A program made the translations under genes and the position numbers. A model generated the notes under the pieces. The model worked only from the letters and a program-made list of their open reading frames with translations. It did not search any database and was not told the origin of the DNA. From Pseudomonas serbica (GTDB lineage Bacteria > Pseudomonadota > Gammaproteobacteria > Pseudomonadales > Pseudomonadaceae), in NCBI RefSeq assembly GCF_028823535.1, contig NZ_JAQIYM010000090.1:558001-622000 (forward strand): a stretch of 64,000 bases of DNA. The letters are read 5' to 3'. This document shows, piece after piece, positions 42,600 to 50,000 of this stretch (position 1 is its first letter; the number at the start of each line of letters is the position of its first letter).

Positions 42600-42885
42600 A
42601 AAATTTATGGCTTTTTGATTTCATTCTTCAATTCCAACGAATTCAGGCGCTCATTCCTGGCGTCAGCAATCAAAGCAGGCTTAGTCGGAAGATCTGGGTT
42701 GAGCCCAAAAGGGCCGGCAGGAATCGAGCCTCTTAACAGAGGAGGGGCGACTTCTCTCGAATGAGCCCTCAGGGGTAACTGCCGCCACACGCCCGCGAGC
42801 AAACCCTCCGACGCAGGCGTGGCTGATTTTGGCGTTCGTGGGGGCGCAGAAGGGTGTAGGGCGCCACATTGGACGCCCTGGTGGC
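42600..42885. other. GC-rich non-coding stretch with hairpin potential
   Basis: I see no supported gene. Short frames of about 60 codons run through it but lack ribosome-binding sites. Near the thyA stop, GGTGTA-GGGCG (from about 42853) can pair with CGCCC (42871-42875) and TACACC (42885-42890), giving a two-part stem. It may be an unknown RNA or a remnant of an older repeat. Confidence 0.4.
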
Positions 42886-43857
42886 TTACACCGCCATGGG
42901 AGCGGTCAGCGGAGCTTCGTGGGTGTAGTTTTCCAGGATGAAATCAGACGGTTCGATTCGATCCAGCCACTCCGGCTCATACACACCAGTTTCGGCAAAG
43001 GCCGGCACCCGGTCAGCGATCCTCAAAGTCGGCAGGGCATGGGGTTCACGCGCCATTTGCTCTTGGAGCATGTCCAGTTGGTTTTCGTAAATGTGCGCAT
43101 CCGCGATCATGATGTTGAGGAAGCGCGGGGTGTAGCCCGTCAAGCGGGCGAACAGAGCCAGCAGGCACGCCGCCTCGCTGGTGTTCAGCGGGTTCCCGAG
43201 CCCGATGTCATTACTGCGAATGTAAAGCGTTAGCGATAACTCTTTATCCGCAACATTAGGCGTAAATTGATAAAGAAGGTGGCAACTTGGCAGGGCGACG
43301 GCATCCAGTGCTGCCGGGTTCCAACCATGAAACAGGATGCGGCGATCCTCGGGGGTGAACATGATCTTGTCCAGGCACTCCCTGACCTGGTCGATTTCCT
43401 TGAACAGGATCATCACTGGCTGTTCTTTGACCAGACGCTGAGCAATCTTGACGTAACCCTTTGCCAACGCATCTTCAACCTGCGCGGTGTGAGCCAACGG
43501 GATTTCCTTGTAAGCCTTCCATTTGCGCCACTGCACGCCGTAGATATCACCCAGATGATCCTCACCCTCACGGTACGGGTTGGCCAGCCACTGCGCGTTT
43601 TCATTGGCGTTCTGATCCCAAACCTTGCACCCGAGCGCCCTGAAGCCTGCTGCTGAGCTCTCTGCCCGGAGAAAGGCCACCAGCTCACCTACGCCGGTCT
43701 TGAAGGCCAAACGGCGCGTGGTGATCGCTGGGAAGCCGTCCTTGAGGTCATATTTGAGCATTTGGCCTGGTGCACCAATGGTAGCGACGCCTGTGCGGTT
43801 TTGCTGACGCTTACCGGTGGTCAGAATGGTTTTGATCAGTTGAAGGTATTGCTTCAT
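42886..43857 (-). CDS. thyA: Thymidylate synthase
   Basis: The enzyme converts dUMP to dTMP with methylene-tetrahydrofolate. The start at 43857 has GGGAG 7 bases upstream. Key segments are RTGVAT, TTRRLAFKTGVGELVAFL, WDQNA, DIYGVQWRKW, the catalytic Cys in ALPSCHLLYQF (about C192; Ser before it where E. coli has Pro), and RSNDIGLGNPLNTSEAA. At 323 residues it is longer than the 264-residue E. coli enzyme, mainly through extra loops in the middle, as in some phage versions. It would secure dTMP supply for plasmid replication. Confidence 0.93.
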   Translation of the reverse strand: MKQYLQLIKTILTTGKRQQNRTGVATIGAPGQMLKYDLKDGFPAITTRRLAFKTGVGELVAFLRAESSAAGFRALGCKVWDQNANENAQWLANPYREGEDHLGDIYGVQWRKWKAYKEIPLAHTAQVEDALAKGYVKIAQRLVKEQPVMILFKEIDQVRECLDKIMFTPEDRRILFHGWNPAALDAVALPSCHLLYQFTPNVADKELSLTLYIRSNDIGLGNPLNTSEAACLLALFARLTGYTPRFLNIMIADAHIYENQLDMLQEQMAREPHALPTLRIADRVPAFAETGVYEPEWLDRIEPSDFILENYTHEAPLTAPMAV

Positions 43858-43881
43858 CGAGTGTCTCCCAAAAATGAAAAA

Positions 43882-43902
43882 CCTGGGAGCGATGCCCCCA
43901 GG
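43882..43902 (-). terminator. Terminator of the exonuclease gene
   Basis: On the minus strand CCTGGG (complement of 43897-43902), a 9-base loop and CCCAGG (complement of 43882-43887) precede TTTTTC. It separates sbcB from thyA. Confidence 0.75.
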
Positions 43903-43927
43903 CATTGTCAGTTCAAACTACGGCCTA

Positions 43928-45631
43928 TCAGCCAAAGGATGGGCTGGACTCTTCTTCGCGGACGATGGGGGCTGTGCCGGTGGTAGCCATTTCGGCCACT
44001 TCAGCGACTGGCTCAGTCGTGACGACCGACTCCACCTCAGCTTCCACCGCTGCGGCTTTAGCCGCCTCAGCTTCCAGGGCGGCCTTTGCCATGTCGTTAG
44101 CCATGCTCTGGAGCGTATCGATCTTCGACAGCATGGTCGGGACGTACGCTTCGACCTCCTGCAGTGCTTTCTCCTGGGCCGGAGTCAACACTCGCTCGGC
44201 GCGAACCGCCAGCAAGTCTTTTTTGTACTTCTCCAGGTTGGTCTGGTTCTTCTCGTCGAACAGAGCCCCATGCCAGATGCGCTTGAGGTGGTCGACCCAC
44301 TCCTGAAGCTCTGGCTGTGTGAAGCTGTTGAGCGCCAGCACCTCGTCAGTGTAGTTCGACCATTTTGCCCGCAGGGCCAGTTCAAACAGACGCGGTGTTC
44401 CTTCTGGTTGTTGCTCGGCAAGCTTGAACGGATCGGTCTTGATGATCGCCGGCAACGCCTTATTCCCAGGCCCAGGAACGTTGAGAACACGCTGGCGGGT
44501 GCGTAAGGCCTGTTCGTTGTAGTCGATCATCTTCATGCTGTAAAGGGTTTGGTAGATGTCAGGCGGTGTTGGGAAGTTTGATTTCATGGCCTTCTGCAAA
44601 CGGTCACGGAAGGTAGGGTCAGCTTCGATCATCTGTGCATGCTTCATGCACGATTCCATGTCGAGAGCTGAGCGCTTGAGCAGATCTTCACGACCTTTCA
44701 AAACACCTAAAGGCGCCATCAGCGGACACTGGTTGGTCGTCAAATTGCGAACACCCTGAAGGTACTCGCCTTCAGTCAACTCAGTAGCCTTGGTGAAGAC
44801 TCGGCGGCGGATTTCCTCAGGAGGTAACTTGAGCAATTCAGTTGGGTCGTAACGCAGATCGATGCAGTGCATCTTCTTCGTGTTTTGGAGATCGGCGATG
44901 ATCGGCAACACAATCGACATATTCCCCAAGGAGCGGGGGATACCGTAATCGACCATGATCAATGGCTTGCGCTGTTGCAGCATTTCAGTGGTCTTGGTTT
45001 TATCCGACAGCGTCAGGAAATAACTCCAGAGCCGCTCATCTTTGCGTTTGATCACCCGCATCAGCTCGATGGTGGCATACACGTCAGAACGGGCATCGTG
45101 CGCGTGAGTGTGCTCGATCCCGTTTTCCTTAACGATCTCCTCCAGCTTCAGCGAGACACTGCCATCAGCTTTCGTTGGCCAGTTCAGGAGTTCAGGGCGA
45201 AGGGCGTAGACCAACATCACCAGAAGCATGGCATCGGAACGACAGTTACCGTCCTTCCACTCGTGGTCATAGACCTCAAGCTGGTTGCGATAAAGCATAT
45301 TGCGGAATATTTCATCGTCATAACCCTGAGTGTTGAACCCTGTGATCATGGTGTTTTTGCGCTTGAACCATTGCTGAATGTGGCCGGCAGCCTCGAATTC
45401 AGTCATGCCGTTTTTTTCGAGCTGCGCCAGCGAGATCCCCGTGAGGGCGAAGGCATACGGGCCAGGAACCACATCCGGTCGCAATTTGATATCAAGGAGC
45501 AGCTCATCGCCCTTGATGTAGTTGAGGTCGGTGTCCACGGCGATACCGGCAAACTGAATTGCCTGGTCGAAATGACGGGATAGACCCGTGGATTCAAAGT
45601 CGTAGACGGCTAGGCGACGTATAGCGGCCAT
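43928..45631 (-). CDS. sbcB: Exodeoxyribonuclease I (SbcB)
   Basis: This is a 3'-5' single-strand DNA exonuclease of the DEDD family. YDFESTG holds D11 and E13; GFNTQGYDDE and HDARSDVYAT supply the other metal-binding Asp and His. The SH3-like and helical C-terminal regions of exonuclease I follow (about 200-480). The last 50 residues form an Ala/Glu-rich low-complexity tail not usual in the chromosomal enzyme. TGGAG lies before the ATG. It could degrade single strands made in transfer or recombination. It ends at its own terminator before thyA. Confidence 0.92.
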   Translation of the reverse strand: MAAIRRLAVYDFESTGLSRHFDQAIQFAGIAVDTDLNYIKGDELLLDIKLRPDVVPGPYAFALTGISLAQLEKNGMTEFEAAGHIQQWFKRKNTMITGFNTQGYDDEIFRNMLYRNQLEVYDHEWKDGNCRSDAMLLVMLVYALRPELLNWPTKADGSVSLKLEEIVKENGIEHTHAHDARSDVYATIELMRVIKRKDERLWSYFLTLSDKTKTTEMLQQRKPLIMVDYGIPRSLGNMSIVLPIIADLQNTKKMHCIDLRYDPTELLKLPPEEIRRRVFTKATELTEGEYLQGVRNLTTNQCPLMAPLGVLKGREDLLKRSALDMESCMKHAQMIEADPTFRDRLQKAMKSNFPTPPDIYQTLYSMKMIDYNEQALRTRQRVLNVPGPGNKALPAIIKTDPFKLAEQQPEGTPRLFELALRAKWSNYTDEVLALNSFTQPELQEWVDHLKRIWHGALFDEKNQTNLEKYKKDLLAVRAERVLTPAQEKALQEVEAYVPTMLSKIDTLQSMANDMAKAALEAEAAKAAAVEAEVESVVTTEPVAEVAEMATTGTAPIVREEESSPSFG

Positions 45632-45686
45632 TTATTGCTCCAATTTGGGGAACCCAGGAAGTTCTAACTAATAGGGTTTAATTTCC

Positions 45687-45704
45687 TGTCAATACATATA
45701 GAAT
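45687..45704. promoter_or_regulatory. TGTCAATACA half-site between divergent genes
   Basis: TGTCAATACA (45687-45696) is a half-copy of the recurrent palindrome. Its complement TTGACA could be the -35 for sbcB, though the -10 is weak; rightward TAGAAT (45699-45704) may serve the next gene. Confidence 0.4.
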
Positions 45705-45738
45705 ATCATGAGCAGTCGAGCAGTTGGGAGACCCCGGT

Positions 45739-46098
45739 ATGCAGATCATCCCGTTGAAAACTAAGTACCAATTGACTGAGGATGATATCAACAACCTCAG
45801 CGCCTGGATGGTCGACGGCCATACCCTGGCGGACATTTGCGCCCATTTTGAGGCCAAATTGACCGAAGAAAAGGTGTTCATGCTGGCCGGCGTCATCGCC
45901 CGAGAAATGTTTGACATGACCCTGCAAGAGCTGTGTCCAGAGCTGGTCGCCGAACGACGCCGTATGAGTTCAGAGCGAATTCCGGAATGGCAGGCGAAAA
46001 AGTCCGGGCAGCAGCTGACGCGGCTGATCCGCGAAGTCCTGGAAGACTTGATGTTGTTTGAGATGGAATTGCTGACGAACGCTAGGCAGAAAGCCTGA
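45739..46098 (+). CDS. Hypothetical protein, 119 aa
   Basis: The ATG at 45739 has GGGAG 8 bases upstream; a TTG 15 bases earlier is less likely. The protein is helical and acidic, with TLADICAHFEAKLTEEKVFMLAG that could form a helix-turn-helix-like pair, followed by a long amphipathic C-terminal helix. Function unknown. It is divergent from sbcB and convergent with the pilus cluster end, and so is a single-gene unit. Confidence 0.6.
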   Translation: MQIIPLKTKYQLTEDDINNLSAWMVDGHTLADICAHFEAKLTEEKVFMLAGVIAREMFDMTLQELCPELVAERRRMSSERIPEWQAKKSGQQLTRLIREVLEDLMLFEMELLTNARQKA

Positions 46099-46110
46099 GC
46101 AAAGATCGAA

Positions 46111-46157
46111 CGAAATGGACGGCTAAGGCGCCTAAGCTGCACCTTAACCGCATTTCG
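46111..46157. terminator. Long imperfect hairpin between convergent genes
   Basis: CGAAATG (46111-46117) pairs with CATTTCG (46151-46157); inner GG/CC and TAAGG/CCTTA also pair, and ATCCTTTATT follows. It could end both genes. Confidence 0.5.
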
Positions 46158-46162
46158 ATCCT

Positions 46163-47206
46163 TTATTCTGCGGGTCTTAGCTCAATCGGCTGGTTGCTGC
46201 GGAACAGATTTTGCTGGTGAGCCAAGTCATTTTTGAGGTTATCCAGAGACACGCTGCGCTGCTTGATCGTGCCGCACACCTGAAGCGTGTCCATCAACAC
46301 ACTGACCTTCAACTGGCTTTTTCCATTACCGTCTTTTACCAGCGATTGGTGCATGGCCATCCGGAAACTGGACGCCAGCAATTCACGCACCTCCTCGAGG
46401 GACATCTCCCGAGCCGCCATCGAGCACAATCGAATCAATGACTGCACCACGGAACCGGCGTGCATCGTCAGCATCACCAATCGCCCGTCGACTGCTGAGC
46501 GCAGAGCTAATGCAGCGGCCTTGGAGTCACGAATCTCTCCGATCATCATCATGGCATTGGTCTTGGCAGGATAAGCCCTCAGCGCGTCCTTGATCGCGCC
46601 TGCAAGGGCCTCTTCGCCGGTGATACTGCGCTGCAGGCAATACCCGGCGCCGTGGAAGCCATCCAGCGGCATTTCGACCGGGTCTTCAACGGTAATGCAG
46701 ATCCCACCGAATTTGGTCAACCGGTCAACCACGATGGAGCCCAGAGTCGTGGACTTACCATTGCCAGGGAGACCCGAGACGATGATCAAACCGCCTTTGA
46801 GCAAGCGAGGGGAGAGCAGCTCACGGGTAATGACCTTGGGGATGCCACATTCCATGAGACTCATGATTTTGTTCGGCATGCGCCGAAGAATGTAGCGGTC
46901 GCCGGTGTGAGTCGGCATGACGTGGCAACGGAACGTTCGCCCTTGATACGCGACGGTGCTGTTCACCAACCGAGTCTTTTTCGCAGCATCTACCAGGGCG
47001 TTCACCATACCCACCATGTGGGGCTGAAGAAAACGGGTGCCCGGATAGAAAATCCCTTGCGAAGGATGATCTCCATGAAGGATGAAGTCGGTGATTTCGT
47101 CTAAATCAAACGGCTTTTCATCGGGTTCTACGTTGGATGCTGTATCCACGACGCAACCTCTTATTTTTTTGTAATCATCATTCGTCAATTGACGAATAAT
47201 GTTCAT
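46163..47206 (-). CDS. PilT/GspE-family ATPase
   Basis: A 347-residue hexameric secretion ATPase. Walker A is SGLPGNGKST, followed by ITVEDPVEM (Asp box), MMIGEIRDSKAA (Walker B) and MLTMHAGS (His box). It has the size of PilT, the retraction motor of type IV pili, and also of DotB. It is the last gene of the pil block and the third such ATPase in the window, after PilQ and DotB. R64 thin pili have no separate retraction motor in the pil operon, so this could give these pili retraction. Confidence 0.85.
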   Translation of the reverse strand: MNIIRQLTNDDYKKIRGCVVDTASNVEPDEKPFDLDEITDFILHGDHPSQGIFYPGTRFLQPHMVGMVNALVDAAKKTRLVNSTVAYQGRTFRCHVMPTHTGDRYILRRMPNKIMSLMECGIPKVITRELLSPRLLKGGLIIVSGLPGNGKSTTLGSIVVDRLTKFGGICITVEDPVEMPLDGFHGAGYCLQRSITGEEALAGAIKDALRAYPAKTNAMMMIGEIRDSKAAALALRSAVDGRLVMLTMHAGSVVQSLIRLCSMAAREMSLEEVRELLASSFRMAMHQSLVKDGNGKSQLKVSVLMDTLQVCGTIKQRSVSLDNLKNDLAHQQNLFRSNQPIELRPAE

Positions 47207-47242
47207 GGATTTTGTGTCTACTGCCCTTTCAGGACATGAAAA

Positions 47243-47261
47243 TGGCAGGCCATGCCTGCCA
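47243..47261 (-). terminator. Terminator after the second pilin gene
   Basis: On the minus strand TGGCAGGC, loop ATG, GCCTGCCA, then TTTTC (complement of 47239-47261). Confidence 0.75.
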
Positions 47262-47281
47262 CTTATTGCCCGTAACCAGGA

Positions 47282-47848
47282 TTACTTCGAGAAGAAGTTC
47301 ATGGTCACGATGGTGCTGTCCGCGCCCGAGACGTTACCGCCACAACCGGCTACAGCCGCAGCAATCGTGGTGTAGGTACCAGCGGAAGAGGCCGGGGCAG
47401 TACCCGATGTACCTTTGAGAACGCCGAAGCTTTTGAAGGTCTTGGTCACGATGTCAGTACAGGCCCGAGTCGGCAGGTCGCCCAGCTGAATGAAGAACTC
47501 GGTAGCAGTACCGGCGCCGTTGATTGGGCCGATGAGAATGGCGTTGGCCGCCGAGCTCCATGGGTGCTTCAGTTCGGTGGTGTCGTCGACACGCATCGTT
47601 TTCGGCACGTTGCCGAACGAGGCAACAACCTGCTCGTCGAGACCGGTGTAGTTACCCTGGGAGGCAAACTGGTTGCGGATCATCGACGTCAACGAAGTCA
47701 ACGTGGTGACCACATCCTGCACTTTGGAAGACTGGCTTGCCGAGTTGTAGTAGGTGAGGGCACCGATGGTGATAATTGCCATCAAGGCAACAACCATGAT
47801 GATCTCGATCAGCGTGGCACCCGCCTGACGCTTGAAGTTAAGTTGCAT
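47282..47848 (-). CDS. pilS: Type IV prepilin, copy 2
   Basis: The start at 47848 (MQLNFKR) has AAGAGG 9 bases upstream; an ATG right next to that site is rejected. The 10-residue leader ends in Gly, with cleavage predicted before ATLIE, where Glu5 is kept; residue +1 is Ala rather than Phe. The hydrophobic stalk EIIMVVALMAIITIGALTYYN follows, and two Cys (TRAC, AGCGG) near the C-terminus suggest the usual disulfide loop. It differs from the 48143-48709 product at about 19 of 188 positions. The gap 47849-48142 (294 bases) has no gene, only the first pilin's terminator and an A/T-rich leader. Confidence 0.9.
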   Translation of the reverse strand: MQLNFKRQAGATLIEIIMVVALMAIITIGALTYYNSASQSSKVQDVVTTLTSLTSMIRNQFASQGNYTGLDEQVVASFGNVPKTMRVDDTTELKHPWSSAANAILIGPINGAGTATEFFIQLGDLPTRACTDIVTKTFKSFGVLKGTSGTAPASSAGTYTTIAAAVAGCGGNVSGADSTIVTMNFFSK

Positions 47849-48100
47849 AACGCACATCCTCTTATTATTTTTATTGGTGCTTGTTACAGCAATAAAATTA
47901 TCACCAAGATAACCGGGTTACAAGCTGGTCTGGAAGTATTTCTATTGTTTTCAATATGTATAACTTATTTGTCAACTTGGTCAAATATTGTATATTTGGT
48001 ATACATAAATCCAATTACACATAAAAACTACTACCCATCTATACGAAAGCGGCAATTGTCTGTATTTGTTTACACTCAATCTGCCAAATTCCAGGCAAAA

Positions 48101-48129
48101 AAAATGGCAGGCCAAAGGCCTGCCATTTT
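48101..48129 (-). terminator. Terminator after the first pilin gene
   Basis: AAAATGGCAGGCC and GGCCTGCCATTTT (48101-48129) form a 13-base perfect stem; the minus strand continues into a T-run. Confidence 0.9.
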
Positions 48130-48142
48130 CGATTTTTGGAAC

Positions 48143-48709
48143 CTACTTGCTGTAGAAGTTCATGGTCACCACGGTGGTATCAGCACCGGAGACGTTACCG
48201 CCGCAACCAGCCACAGCCGTCGCAATGGTGGTGTAGGCGCCAGCGGCAGAGGCCGGGGCGGTGCCCGCAGTACCCTTCAGTACGCCGAAGCTCTTGAACG
48301 TCTTGGTCACGATGTCAGTGCAGGCGCGAGTCGGCAGGTCAGCCAGCTGAACATAGAAATCGGTGTTAGTGCCGGCGCCGTTCATTGGGCCAATCTTGAT
48401 AGCGTTCGCAGCCGAGCTCCAAGGGTGCTTCAGTTCAGTGGTGTCGTCGACGCGCATTGTTTTTGGCACGTTACCGAAGGCCGCTACAACGACCTCATCG
48501 AGGCCCGTGTAGTTACCCTGGGAGGCGAACTGGTTACGGATCATCGACGTCAGCGCAGTCAACGTAGTAACCGTTTCCTGAACCTTGGAAGATTGGCTGG
48601 CGGAGTTGTAGTAGGTAAGGGCACCAATGGTGATAATTGCCATCAAGGCAACAACCATGATGATTTCGATCAGCGTAGCACCGGCTTGGCGCTTGAAGTT
48701 CAGCTGCAT
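48143..48709 (-). CDS. pilS: Type IV prepilin, copy 1
   Basis: This is the major pilin subunit candidate. The start at 48709 has AAAGG 9 bases upstream. It has the same leader (MQLNFKRQAG), ATLIE cleavage context, stalk and C-terminal Cys pair as the second copy. Differences are spread through the globular domain (such as LDEQVVASF versus LDEVVVAAF). It is expressed separately from pilR because a terminator lies between. Having two intact copies, each with its own terminator, points to high dosage or to two interchangeable pilins. Confidence 0.92.
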   Translation of the reverse strand: MQLNFKRQAGATLIEIIMVVALMAIITIGALTYYNSASQSSKVQETVTTLTALTSMIRNQFASQGNYTGLDEVVVAAFGNVPKTMRVDDTTELKHPWSSAANAIKIGPMNGAGTNTDFYVQLADLPTRACTDIVTKTFKSFGVLKGTAGTAPASAAGAYTTIATAVAGCGGNVSGADTTVVTMNFYSK

Positions 48710-48890
48710 AACGAACATCCTTTATTATTATTGTTGTTCGAGTTGTTATAGGCATAAATTACCATTCATAACTTGCGTCAACAACAAAAAATACAATTTT
48801 TGTACAATATCGTATGAATTAACTAGTTATCTTTATTGGTTAATCGTGGTATACCAAAGCAACTTCTTGTTAAATGAAAGTCAAAATTAA

Positions 48891-48914
48891 AAAGGGGCGC
48901 CTGAGCGCCCCTTT
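48891..48914 (-). terminator. Terminator after pilR
   Basis: AAAGGGGCGC (48891-48900), loop CTGA, GCGCCCCTTT (48905-48914); the minus strand ends in TTTTTAATTTT. Confidence 0.85.
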
Positions 48915-48930
48915 GCTTCGCGAGTGATCT

Positions 48931-49998
48931 TTAGCCTGCAGATTGTCCGAGGGCGTTGGATAGTGTGAAAAACGCGTAGTACACCCAGCCCACATAACCC
49001 GTAACGCCCAGCAGCGCGAGGCCGTTGAGCATGCCGGAAATGGTCGAGATTTTTTCGATGCTTCGCGTCACAGCTTGACGACCAATTTCATAAATCGCGG
49101 CCTGAAAGTTGGCGTTGTGCGACATCATGTACACGCTGACCATCATGTCCGTGGACAGCAGCCCTGTATCCAGGGCTTCGCCCAAAGACGCACCTTCAGC
49201 CATTTTCTTCGTCATTTTTTCCAGGTGGCAGCAGATATACGGGCTGGAGAGTCGCTTCATGTCTTCCAGTGCCGCCACAAAAGGAATGCCTGAGCGCATC
49301 AGTGCCGCCAACGAGATCAACAGGTTGGCACCGTGGAAAGCTTTGTAGAAGCTGAATGGCGGGAAGTAATCCAGGACGTCCCTGACCCGACCCACCAGCC
49401 GCGATAACGAATAACTGATCAGGATCGAAAGGACAACCACCACGGCGATAACCCAATACCAATCCTCTCGGACAAAGGTAGCCATGTCATTCAAGCGTTT
49501 AGCCGGGTCTGGCCAAAGTTCCGGGTTCATCACCTCAGCCATCTTCGGAATAATCGCTACCGAGAAGAAGAATATCAAGCCGAACAACGCAACCAACAAT
49601 ACGGCGGGGTATGTCAGCTTGCCGAAGATGGTCGACATCATCGACGAAGAGGCGTCCAGGGCGTCTATGGTGTTTCGCATACCTGTTACCGGGTCACCGC
49701 TTCGCATACCGGCCCGGATGGACATCACTTCGCTCGTAGGCACCCAACGTGCCAGTGCCTCGGCGAAGTCGATACCGGAAGACATTTGCAGGTGAATGTC
49801 ATCCAGGATCTTCACCTGGAACATCTGACTGCGAGCCCCGGCCTTAATAATCGACGTCGACAGCAAGTGGACGATATCGTTGATCGGGATACCTTGGCTC
49901 AGGTAGTCGACGAACGATTGGTAAACTTTCCGGCGAACACTCGACGTAAATTGTATCCGGTTGACTGTTTCGGTGATGGACTGGCTGATGGAGTTCAT
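48931..49998 (-). CDS. pilR: Pilus inner-membrane platform protein PilR
   Basis: This is a GspF/PilC-type integral membrane protein that anchors the assembly ATPase. About three spans are visible: around 130-150 (YPAVLLVALFGLIFFFSVAII), 178-200 (YWVIAVVVVLSILISYSL) and 325-348 near the C-terminus. Two repeated GspF-like helical domains contain GIPINDIVHLL and SGIPFVAALEDM. It begins 2 bases after the pilQ stop codon, so it is cotranscribed. At 355 residues it is the length of R64 PilR. Confidence 0.9.
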   Translation of the reverse strand: MNSISQSITETVNRIQFTSSVRRKVYQSFVDYLSQGIPINDIVHLLSTSIIKAGARSQMFQVKILDDIHLQMSSGIDFAEALARWVPTSEVMSIRAGMRSGDPVTGMRNTIDALDASSSMMSTIFGKLTYPAVLLVALFGLIFFFSVAIIPKMAEVMNPELWPDPAKRLNDMATFVREDWYWVIAVVVVLSILISYSLSRLVGRVRDVLDYFPPFSFYKAFHGANLLISLAALMRSGIPFVAALEDMKRLSSPYICCHLEKMTKKMAEGASLGEALDTGLLSTDMMVSVYMMSHNANFQAAIYEIGRQAVTRSIEKISTISGMLNGLALLGVTGYVGWVYYAFFTLSNALGQSAG

Positions 49999-50000
49999 AC

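Noticed and set aside
42605..42869. Leftward frames of about 60 codons beside thyA
   Set aside because: No ribosome-binding site, and the frames overlap one another; more likely non-coding.
47564..48751. Long rightward open frame across both pilin genes
   Set aside because: It is antisense to two clear prepilin genes, and its similarity to itself only reflects the pilin duplication.
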